DNA from: Chlamydia trachomatis
GTDB lineage: Bacteria > Chlamydiota > Chlamydiia > Chlamydiales > 2-12-FULL-49-11
DNA: 10,818 bases
Direction of reading: 5' to 3'
NCBI GenBank assembly: GCA_945877885.1
Contig: CAMCSI010000030.1
Coordinates: 1 to 10,818, forward strand
Both the position numbers and the translations under genes were made by a program. Below, in pieces: positions 1 through 5,230 of the stretch. A model generated the notes under the pieces. The model had not been told where the DNA came from. It searched no databases and was given only the letters and a program-made list of their open reading frames with translations. The first letter of the stretch is position 1. Each line of letters begins with the position of its first letter.

Positions 1-219
1 TGCTAAATGAGGATGAAATTCCTTTGAAGGGGTGGGGCAAACAAAAGTCAGTAAAAGAGAGCTGTTTTCAGGGGCAATCCACTGATTACGCCTGCTGCCG
101 ATTCCTGTTGTTTGAAGATCTGCCGTGATCACTGTGATAGGATTTTCTAAAAATTTTGATAGATTTTCTTTTGCAAATAGGTGGGTGGAGGCAATTATTT
201 GAAAGTGGATTTTTTTCAT
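1..219 (-). CDS. birA: Biotin-protein ligase (BirA/BPL), N-terminal part, cut by the window edge
   Basis: Reading the minus strand from the ATG at 219-217 gives 73 open codons to the window edge. The enzyme makes biotinyl-AMP from biotin and ATP and transfers biotin to a lysine of acceptor proteins such as the acetyl-CoA carboxylase carrier protein, in the cytoplasm. The protein starts directly in the catalytic domain, with an A-S-T-H...A-K-E segment (residues 10-18) like the family S-T-N...A-K-E motif. An A-D-x-Q-T-x-G strand (33-39) and the biotin-binding loop ending in Trp47 follow. No N-terminal DNA-binding domain is present, so it is probably a class I enzyme without repressor function. 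The loop reads G-I-G-S-R-R-N-Q-W where E. coli has G-R-G-R-R-G-R-K-W, so the position of E. coli Arg118 is Ser. No clear Shine-Dalgarno precedes the start. It diverges from rodA, as I recall in Chlamydia. The C-terminal part lies outside the window. Confidence 0.85.
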   Translation of the reverse strand, partial: MKKIHFQIIASTHLFAKENLSKFLENPITVITADLQTTGIGSRRNQWIAPENSSLLLTFVCPTPSKEFHPHLA

Positions 220-277
220 GGATATATTGTATACAAATATACTCAATAATCAAGCATTTCTATATGATCGAGATTCT
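220..277. promoter_or_regulatory. Divergent birA/rodA intergenic region
   Basis: Only 58 AT-rich bases separate the birA start codon from the preferred rodA start. A plus-strand TATACT at 238-243 could be a -10 box for rodA, but no good -35 lies 16-18 bases upstream. On the minus strand, TACAAT (231-226) follows TTGATT at 16 bases, which would give birA an almost leaderless transcript. Both promoter guesses are weak; that both promoters must lie in or near this gap is inferred from the gene arrangement. Confidence 0.3.
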
Positions 278-1405
278 ATGTGGGAACCAAAATATTTGCG
301 AAGAATTGACCTTCGTTTACTCCTTGTTGTGTGTTTACTGATGGCTTCAAGTATTGCCGTAATTTTGGCCACATCGCAGCCAGAAATGAGTGAAACCTTC
401 ATTTTTACAAAACTTGCTAAAAATCAGATGAGGGCGTTTGCTCTTGGACTGTTTATTTTCTTTTTTCTTGCCTGCTTTGACTATCGAAAGCTGCGCGAAT
501 ATACTTGGTTTTTCTATATAGGGACCATTATCCTTTTATTAGGCCTATATTTTGCCCCCCCTATTCACAATGTAAGAAGATGGTACAGATTACCCTTTTT
601 GCCATTTGATCTGCAACCTTCAGAAATTGCAAAGCTTGTAGTGGTTTTGACCCTTAGTTGGTATTTGGAAAGAAATATGGAAGGGGTGAAGAGGTTTTCA
701 ACCTTTGTGAAAGGCTCTTTAATTGTCTTTATCCCTTTTGTGCTTATTTTAAAGCAGCCAGATTTAGGTACAGCTTTAGTGCTTTGTCCCATAGCGCTAT
801 CTATGTTTTATATTGGGGGTATCGATGGGCGTATTCTTCGAGTGTTATGTGTCATTGGTATTTTAGTCTTAAGTTTTGTACTATCAATTTTTATGGGAAT
901 TTTTTCTCATGAAGATATGCGGCCTGTATTTACAAAAGTGATGAAGGAATACCAATATGAGCGATTAAACCCAGACACCTTTCATCAAAAAGCGGGCCAG
1001 ACGGCAATTGGGCTCGGCCATTACTTTGGAAGTGGCTTTTTGAAAAGTGAATATACTGGAAATAAATTTCTTCCCTACGGATTTACAGACTCTGTTTTTC
1101 CCGCTTTTGCTGAAGAATATGGCCTTGTAGGATCTTTATTACTCCTTTTGCTATTTTTTAGTTTAATTTATTTTAGCTTTCAGGTAACAGGAGTTGCAAG
1201 GGACTACTTTGGTCGGTTGCTTGCATCTGGAATTGCGATCTATATTGCGATGCATGTGATCATAAATATTGGGATGATGTGTGGATTTTTACCAATTACC
1301 GGAGTGCCTTTAATTTTAGTAACATACGGAGGCTCTTCTGTGATAGCAACGTTTATCGCTTTAGGGCTTTTGCAAAGCATATATGCAAGAAGGTTTACAT
1401 TTTGA
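278..1405 (+). CDS. rodA: RodA, SEDS-family peptidoglycan glycosyltransferase
   Basis: This is an inner-membrane polymerase of the FtsW/RodA/SpoVE (SEDS) family. It joins lipid II into glycan strands with a class B penicillin-binding protein; in Chlamydiota it would serve division and envelope synthesis. About ten hydrophobic segments are visible. Family landmarks, numbered from the preferred start, are Q-P-S-E-I-A-K-L (113-120), K-Q-P-D-L-G-T-A (159-166), A-G-Q-T-A-I-G (239-245), and T-D-S-V-F-P-A-F-A-E-E (270-280). The Asp of the last motif (271) matches the catalytic Asp of E. coli RodA (Asp262). The C-terminal signature T-G-V-P-L-I-L-V-T-Y-G-G-S-S is at 341-354. I chose the ATG at 278 (375 residues) because the family pattern begins near M-W-E-P-K-Y-L-R-R-I-D-L-R. 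An in-frame ATG at 218 would add 20 unrelated residues and overlap the birA start codon. The Shine-Dalgarno is weak for both. The next gene is translationally coupled to this one. Confidence 0.93.
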   Translation: MWEPKYLRRIDLRLLLVVCLLMASSIAVILATSQPEMSETFIFTKLAKNQMRAFALGLFIFFFLACFDYRKLREYTWFFYIGTIILLLGLYFAPPIHNVRRWYRLPFLPFDLQPSEIAKLVVVLTLSWYLERNMEGVKRFSTFVKGSLIVFIPFVLILKQPDLGTALVLCPIALSMFYIGGIDGRILRVLCVIGILVLSFVLSIFMGIFSHEDMRPVFTKVMKEYQYERLNPDTFHQKAGQTAIGLGHYFGSGFLKSEYTGNKFLPYGFTDSVFPAFAEEYGLVGSLLLLLLFFSLIYFSFQVTGVARDYFGRLLASGIAIYIAMHVIINIGMMCGFLPITGVPLILVTYGGSSVIATFIALGLLQSIYARRFTF

Positions 1406-1854
1406 AGTATCTTGATTTTTTCAGAAAGGATCGTTGGATAGGGGAAGGGACCATTGTCATCGAAGATGAAAATGAAACTTATCCTATGGTGATGAAAATT
1501 ATCATGAAAAATGTAAATGAAAAAAGTCCAATCCTAGAGTTTTCTACCCTAATTAAGATGGATAGCTCAGAGGAAGCGATGGAAAATTTTTACACCCTTA
1601 CCATGCATAGAAATAACAAATTTCACATGCTTATTGCAGGTGTAAACTGGGGTCATGTGGAAGGAGCTGGATTTTTTAAAGATAATTTCATCGGTTGGGA
1701 TGTAGTAAGCTCTGATGGACTCTTTCACGGCTATGAATCCATTGAACTTAAAAAGGATGGAGAGTTAGTCTTTTTTGGAGAATATGTCACAGAATCTTCA
1801 ATGCGTACAAAAATTAAAGGAAGGCTTACAAGTTATGAAAATGTTCCTTCCTAA
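1402..1854 (+). CDS. Conserved-looking protein of unknown function, possibly calycin-like
   Basis: I do not recognise a named family. The 150-residue product has no signal peptide or membrane segment and seems rich in alternating beta-strand patterns. It opens with W-I-G-E-G (12-16), has a middle stretch with N-W-G-H-V-E-G-A-G (82-90) and D-N-F-I-G-W (94-99), and closes with G-E-Y-V-T-E-S-S-M-R-T-K-I-K-G-R (126-141). This layout resembles small lipocalin-like (calycin) barrels; that is inference from pattern, not a match. The start is TTG at 1402, overlapping the rodA stop as TTGA, with a good Shine-Dalgarno (AAGAAGG, 1387-1393) eight bases upstream. The same frame stays open back to an ATG at 1279, but those residues only shadow rodA. 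The coupling suggests a dose tied to RodA; whether it acts in wall synthesis is unknown. Confidence 0.75.
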   Translation: MKYLDFFRKDRWIGEGTIVIEDENETYPMVMKIIMKNVNEKSPILEFSTLIKMDSSEEAMENFYTLTMHRNNKFHMLIAGVNWGHVEGAGFFKDNFIGWDVVSSDGLFHGYESIELKKDGELVFFGEYVTESSMRTKIKGRLTSYENVPS

Positions 1855-2173
1855 GCTTTGTATGATTATTGCGCTCCTTTTTTATGTAAGCGGGTGCGCT
1901 TTAAGATCTAGCCCTGTAGTTACTATGGGAAGTTATCTACAAGTGCAAGATGGGGAAACTAGGGAGCAAATCCTTCAGGCATTTGGCCCGCCAGTTTCCA
2001 TTGAATTAAAAGATGATGGAACAGAAATTTTCACCTACATAGAACGTATCTCTTTGGAGGACGAAATAATAGAGGCTCGCTACTATTATTTTTACATCAA
2101 AAATGGGATTGTTGTAGGTAAAGTGCTCCGTGTGGAAGAGCGTCCTCAGGCACTAGACGCAGATCAAATTTAA
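1835..2173 (+). CDS. Small BamE/SmpA-like lipoprotein
   Basis: The product has 112 residues. A basic, hydrophobic signal sequence ends in a lipobox V-S-G-C with the lipidated Cys at residue 21, so it should be cleaved by signal peptidase II and anchored in a membrane facing the periplasm. The mature part holds G-E-T-R-E-Q-I-L-Q-A-F-G-P-P (40-53), then a Y-Y-Y-F-Y-I-K-N-G-I-V-V-G-K strand pair (83-96). This follows the small alpha/beta lipoprotein pattern of BamE/SmpA (a G-x-T-x-x-x-V-x-x-x-x-G-x-P signature), but it is too divergent to call it bamE. I chose the ATG at 1835 because AGGAAGG (1818-1824) lies ten bases upstream and the signal peptide starts there. The open frame extends back to 1775 without such support. 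It overlaps the 3' end of the previous gene by 20 bases, making it the third gene of the rodA unit. No T-rich terminator hairpin follows. Confidence 0.85.
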   Translation: MKMFLPKLCMIIALLFYVSGCALRSSPVVTMGSYLQVQDGETREQILQAFGPPVSIELKDDGTEIFTYIERISLEDEIIEARYYYFYIKNGIVVGKVLRVEERPQALDADQI

Positions 2174-2202
2174 AATTACTTTTCGATTATTTTATTTTAT
2201 TC

Positions 2203-2230
2203 TATATTGTTACCTTTACTAAAGGTAAGG
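2203..2230 (+). promoter_or_regulatory. Perfect inverted repeat covering the Shine-Dalgarno of the downstream gene
   Basis: TTACCTTT (2210-2217) and AAAGGTAA (2221-2228) form an 8-bp perfect stem around a 3-base loop. The right arm contains AAGG, and AAGGTAAGG (2222-2230) is the only Shine-Dalgarno candidate before the ATG at 2237. A TATATT at 2203-2208 could be a -10 box without a good -35. If so, transcription would start inside the left arm and the repeat would work as an operator. If transcription starts further upstream, the RNA hairpin would hide the ribosome site. Confidence 0.45.
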
Positions 2231-2236
2231 TAGATA

Positions 2237-3052
2237 ATGAAGTTTACTATATTAATGATTTTTGGATTGGTTTCTCTATTTGGATTAGATATTGTTATAC
2301 CTGTTCATAAAAAAGATGCTGGCGCTTTAAATATTGTGATTGATAAATTACAAAATTACATTACCGATGCTGAAGAGATTTATGTAATTTCAAAAGAACC
2401 TTTAACAGATCGAGCCCATTGGATAGATGAAAAGCTTTTTCCTTTTAGTATTGAGGATGTAGGAAATGAACTTGGAGGAAAAGGGGGGATTGGTAACCAT
2501 GTTCGACGAGGATGGTATTATCAACAATTGCTTAAGTTTTACGTAGCAAAAGTAGAAGAAGGACTTTCTCAACATTTTTTAATTATGGATGCCGATACTG
2601 TTCCTACCCATTCTATGGAATTTGTGGAAGAGGATAGAGTCTACCTAGATTATTTAAAAAAAAACTGCAATTTAACACCTTATTACACGCATATGAGGGA
2701 GTTTGTACCGGAGCTCTCTTCGGTGAATATGCACGAAAATCCTGTAGTGCACCATATGGTCTTTTCAAAGGATATTTTAGAAAATCTTTTTTCAAAAGTT
2801 GAGACTCTTCATGGTAAGCCACTATGGAAAGTCTTTTGTAATATTGTTAAGGGGTCTGAAAGACCAAATGGCAGAGGATTTTACGCAGGAGCGTCAGAAT
2901 ACATGATCTATTACCACTATTGTTTGCACTTTTACCCTGAGCTGTGTATTAAAAGAGAGGTAAAATTAAAGCAAAATGCAAAATCCTTACTACACAAATA
3001 TCCTACTGTGTATGATTTCATCTCTCATCACAACTATGATCGAACAGAATAG
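2237..3052 (+). CDS. Exported DUF6492-type glycosyltransferase-like protein
   Basis: The 271-residue product resembles what I recall of the DUF6492 family, thought to be GT-A glycosyltransferases. Visible landmarks are a first strand L-D-I-V-I-P-V-H-K-K-D (17-27), R-G-W-Y-Y-Q-Q-L-L-K (91-100) and a D-A-D motif (118-120, within L-I-M-D-A-D-T-V-P) that would bind the metal and nucleotide sugar. Later come V-V-H-H-M-V-F-S-K (170-178) and A-S-E-Y-M-I-Y-Y (219-226), where the family usually has S-E-Y. Residues 1-16 form a hydrophobic signal-like sequence joined directly to the first strand of the fold, so the protein is predicted to be exported. That is unexpected for an enzyme using nucleotide sugars. 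The donor and acceptor sugars cannot be told. The Shine-Dalgarno sits in an inverted repeat. The 3' end overlaps the convergent neighbour by 19 bases. It could also be a non-enzymatic relative. Confidence 0.82.
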   Translation: MKFTILMIFGLVSLFGLDIVIPVHKKDAGALNIVIDKLQNYITDAEEIYVISKEPLTDRAHWIDEKLFPFSIEDVGNELGGKGGIGNHVRRGWYYQQLLKFYVAKVEEGLSQHFLIMDADTVPTHSMEFVEEDRVYLDYLKKNCNLTPYYTHMREFVPELSSVNMHENPVVHHMVFSKDILENLFSKVETLHGKPLWKVFCNIVKGSERPNGRGFYAGASEYMIYYHYCLHFYPELCIKREVKLKQNAKSLLHKYPTVYDFISHHNYDRTE

Positions 3053-4191
3053 GCGTTGATTTCATCCCCTTCCCAGGTAAAGGTTTTTAGCTCCGTTCCT
3101 AGTAATCGATTAAATATGGGGGCCCATGAATCTAAACAATAAAGAACATGCTTTCTATGCCAGAAAATAATGGCTTCTTTTTTTGTGGCATAATCTATTT
3201 CCTCAGTTTTTTGCTTAAGATCTTCAAAGGAATCGAAAAAAATAAAGAGGGGAGAAAGTTTCTCATTATACCAATCGCAGTTAGCAAATACCTCATCTAT
3301 CGGTAGATAGGAGGTGCGGCTAGTTGGGTTACACCAATCCCAAAGCTTTATTTTTCTGCTGGTGTATAAGGTTTCGTAAAATGTTTTTGCAGGAATAAAG
3401 TGAATGATCCCCTGATGGATATTTTCCCAAAGGTGAAAGTTTCCCATCACGCCAGGAACATGAATCATCCCCTTAAAGTCCTTTAGATCAACACTTCCTG
3501 CATAGGTCCCACAGTAGCAATCCATCCCTAGCTCCTTAAGCTTTCTGGTTAAAGCTAGAGATTTTTCATTAATGTAGTTTCTAACAAAAAAATGATCTTC
3601 CTTTTTTAGATGCTCAGGAATTTTGTGATACCCTTTTGTCACTTCACTCATCCCGGTAGGTGGGATAGTAGTTTTAATCGATGTGATGGCTCGGTTTTTC
3701 TCTGCATGAACCTTTTCAAAGTTAGCATAACCAACAATTTCTACATTTTCTAAATTACCAGCTTCCTGAAATAGCTTTAAGTATTCGGCATCTGGAAATT
3801 CCTTAAATCCAGAACATCTTGTGTTTATATCAAATCGATTACATACCCAAATTAGCAAGGGTTTTTTCCAGTTATTTTGTAAAAAAATTCTTGAAAGAGG
3901 GGAGATATCAGATGTAATGATAAGATCATAGCTCTCAAAGGTTTCTTTATGCTTTTGAAAAATGCGCTCTGCTTTATCATGAAGCATGAGATAGTTGGAC
4001 TTTGCGGGGGCTATTGGATCTAAAAAACCGTTTGGTTGCTGAAGAATGTTCCAGGTGTCTAATTCTAGATCAAACATCTTGCAAAGATAGGCAACCTCAC
4101 CTGCGCACCCTTCGTGAAAAGTAAGATGTAAAACCTTTGGCCTTGCAAAAGCTAAAGTAAAAAGATTAATAAGTATAAAAATGGTTTTCAT
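3034..4191 (-). CDS. Exported protein of unrecognised family, possibly GT-B-like glycosyltransferase
   Basis: I cannot name the family. The 385-residue product starts with a typical signal peptide (residues 1-16, cleavage expected after A-F-A), followed at once by a strand-like V-L-H-L-T-F-H-E-G-C (20-29). A second strand, Y-D-L-I-I-T-S-D-I-S-P (88-98), and P-L-L-I-W-V-C-N-R-F-D (111-121) suggest a Rossmann-like N-terminal half. The C-terminal half has L-W-E-N-I-H-Q-G-I-I-H-F-I-P (254-267), the sort of E-x-x-x-x-G segment seen near the sugar-nucleotide site of GT-B enzymes. This reading is inference. There are nine cysteines, including a C-Y-C pair (225-227), which could form disulfides after export. 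An AAGG lies 13 bases before the ATG inside an imperfect inverted repeat; no better ribosome site is seen. It converges with the glycosyltransferase-like gene on the other strand. Confidence 0.78.
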   Translation of the reverse strand: MKTIFILINLFTLAFARPKVLHLTFHEGCAGEVAYLCKMFDLELDTWNILQQPNGFLDPIAPAKSNYLMLHDKAERIFQKHKETFESYDLIITSDISPLSRIFLQNNWKKPLLIWVCNRFDINTRCSGFKEFPDAEYLKLFQEAGNLENVEIVGYANFEKVHAEKNRAITSIKTTIPPTGMSEVTKGYHKIPEHLKKEDHFFVRNYINEKSLALTRKLKELGMDCYCGTYAGSVDLKDFKGMIHVPGVMGNFHLWENIHQGIIHFIPAKTFYETLYTSRKIKLWDWCNPTSRTSYLPIDEVFANCDWYNEKLSPLFIFFDSFEDLKQKTEEIDYATKKEAIIFWHRKHVLYCLDSWAPIFNRLLGTELKTFTWEGDEINAYSVRS

Positions 4192-4203
4192 GATTAAATA
4201 ATA

Positions 4204-4236
4204 GCCTTAGTGACTCATCTTAGGCAAGGTAATATA
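4204..4236 (-). promoter_or_regulatory. Imperfect inverted repeat and TATATT upstream of the 385-residue protein
   Basis: On the minus strand GCCTAAG (4225-4219) and CTAAGGC (4210-4204) pair with one central mismatch around an 8-base loop. The right arm carries the only Shine-Dalgarno-like AAGG. TATATT followed by ACCTT (4236-4226) stands just upstream, echoing TATATT-GT-TACCTT ahead of the convergent gene at 2203-2216. The regulatory role is inferred. Confidence 0.3.
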
Positions 4237-4289
4237 AAATATTGGATTAAAGAAGAAGAAATTTTTAGAAAAAAAAGCTCAGGTTAAGG

Positions 4290-4673
4290 TTATCGAGTGA
4301 TAGAAAATATCCCAAAAGCCATGATGGAAATCAACGTCCATAAATAGAAAATCCTTGGATTTTTCAAAGGATGTCCAATGGCTTCGGAAAACTCTAATAA
4401 AATCCATGTCCAAATCAATCCTAACAGCAGGCTTGAGGTTAGCTCCTTTAATAAATCAAATAGTGGAGAAAAGGAAAAGTTGTTTTTATAAAAAATTGGA
4501 ATAGAGCAGTAAAATAGGATTAGCAATCCAATTACTTTAAGCTTTTTTATTTTTTTGATAGAGGAAAAATTTAGAGCTCTTGTGAATCCAATAAATCCAT
4601 ACATAGTGCCCCAAGCAAGTAAAGGAGTTAAAAATATATTTTTAAAAAAGAAAATAGATAATGCACTATTCAT
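4290..4673 (-). CDS. Small multi-pass membrane protein, unknown function
   Basis: The 127-residue product is very hydrophobic, with about four predicted membrane helices near residues 12-30, 45-62, 76-94 and 108-124. The linkers include a basic K-K-I-K-K-L-K stretch (40-46) that probably faces the cytoplasm. I recognise no family and no catalytic motif. It is probably a real gene: AAAGGA stands eight bases before the ATG, and the charge pattern fits a membrane protein. A possible promoter, TTGTTG (4725-4720) and TAACAT (4702-4697) with a 17-base spacer, lies upstream but is weak. A run of eight T on the minus strand follows the gene after a few bases, without a clear GC-rich hairpin. Its neighbour downstream on the same strand starts 98 bases away, so a shared transcript is possible. 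Confidence 0.6.
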   Translation of the reverse strand: MNSALSIFFFKNIFLTPLLAWGTMYGFIGFTRALNFSSIKKIKKLKVIGLLILFYCSIPIFYKNNFSFSPLFDLLKELTSSLLLGLIWTWILLEFSEAIGHPLKNPRIFYLWTLISIMAFGIFSITR

Positions 4674-4750
4674 AAATTTAATCCTTTAAAAGACTTATGT
4701 TACAAAAATATTCATTAACCAACAAGTTTTAACTTTATAGATTTTGAACC

Positions 4751-4790
4751 ACTCGCAAGCAAAGCTTGCTAGAAAGCACAAAGACACAAA
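4751..4790. repeat. Small intergenic hairpin and tandem CACAAA motif
   Basis: GCAAGC (4755-4760) and GCTTGC (4764-4769) form a 6-bp stem with an AAA loop, followed by two CACAAA copies (4777-4782 and 4785-4790). No T-run on either strand fits a terminator. The block has the look of a short dispersed intergenic repeat, but no second copy is in this window, so that is a guess. Confidence 0.3.
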
Positions 4791-4839
4791 AAAATGCGTT
4801 ACACATCTTTGAAAATAGAGTGAGATGAGTTAATGAAAC

Positions 4840-4871
4840 AAAAAAGGCAATCATCTTTAATGATTGCCCTT
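4840..4871 (-). terminator. Rho-independent terminator of the rpsL-rpsG-fusA-rpsJ cluster
   Basis: On the minus strand a perfect 9-bp stem (4868-4860 with 4854-4846, GGCAATCAT and its complement) closes a 5-base loop and is followed by six T. Three more pairs, one of them G-U, can extend the stem into the T-run. It begins about 25 bases after the rpsJ stop codon, where the transcript should end. Confidence 0.88.
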
Positions 4872-4892
4872 AACTTATTTACAAAATTTGTC

Positions 4893-5216
4893 TTACGAAG
4901 AAGTTGTGATAGCGATATCTACACCACTTGCTAGTGAATGTTTTCTTAAACGCTCTACAGTGTCTGCAGTAGGGCTTAAGATATCAATCATGCGCTTATG
5001 TGTTCTCATTTCAAACTGATCACGAGATTTCTTGTGAACGTGTGGTGATCGAAGAACTGTTTGTTTCTCGATTTTTGTTGGTAATGGAATTGGTCCAATT
5101 ACTACAGCACCAGAACGTCTAGCAATTTCAGCTATTTCAGAGGATGCACTATCCAGGATCTTATGGTCATAACCTTTAAGACGAATTCGTATTTTTTGTT
5201 TTTTAGCTACTGCCAT
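4893..5216 (-). CDS. rpsJ: 30S ribosomal protein S10
   Basis: S10 is a small-subunit head protein that, as NusE, also takes part in transcription antitermination with NusB. The 107-residue length is normal. The family core G-P-I-P-L-P-T-K-I-E (41-50), then T-V-L-R-S-P-H-V-H-K-K-S-R (53-65) and R-T-H-K-R-M-I-D-I (71-79), is intact. Residues 1-8 are slightly longer than in E. coli. The Shine-Dalgarno AAGGAG (5232-5227) overlaps the fusA stop codon, so translation is probably coupled to fusA. In many bacteria rpsJ leads the large S10 operon. Here it closes the str cluster and is followed by a terminator, as I recall in Chlamydia. Confidence 0.97.
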   Translation of the reverse strand: MAVAKKQKIRIRLKGYDHKILDSASSEIAEIARRSGAVVIGPIPLPTKIEKQTVLRSPHVHKKSRDQFEMRTHKRMIDILSPTADTVERLRKHSLASGVDIAITTSS

Positions 5217-5230
5217 GTTTAGCTCGCTCC

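Noticed and set aside
218..277. Longer rodA start at 218
   Set aside because: The added 20 residues are not like RodA N-termini, no Shine-Dalgarno precedes the codon, and it overlaps the birA start codon.
156..341. Plus-strand open frame of 61 codons
   Set aside because: It covers the 5' part of birA on the other strand and the start of rodA in another frame; the product shows no family features.
1279..1401. ATG start at 1279 for the 150-residue protein
   Set aside because: The extra 41 residues are the rodA 3' end read in another frame; TTG at 1402 has a well-placed AAGAAGG.
1775..1834. ATG start at 1775 for the lipoprotein
   Set aside because: It would bury the signal peptide behind 20 polar residues, and the better Shine-Dalgarno belongs to the ATG at 1835.
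4777..4790. Possible CRISPR-like repeat (CACAAA twice)
   Set aside because: Only two 6-base units with a 2-base gap; no spacers, longer repeats or cas genes.
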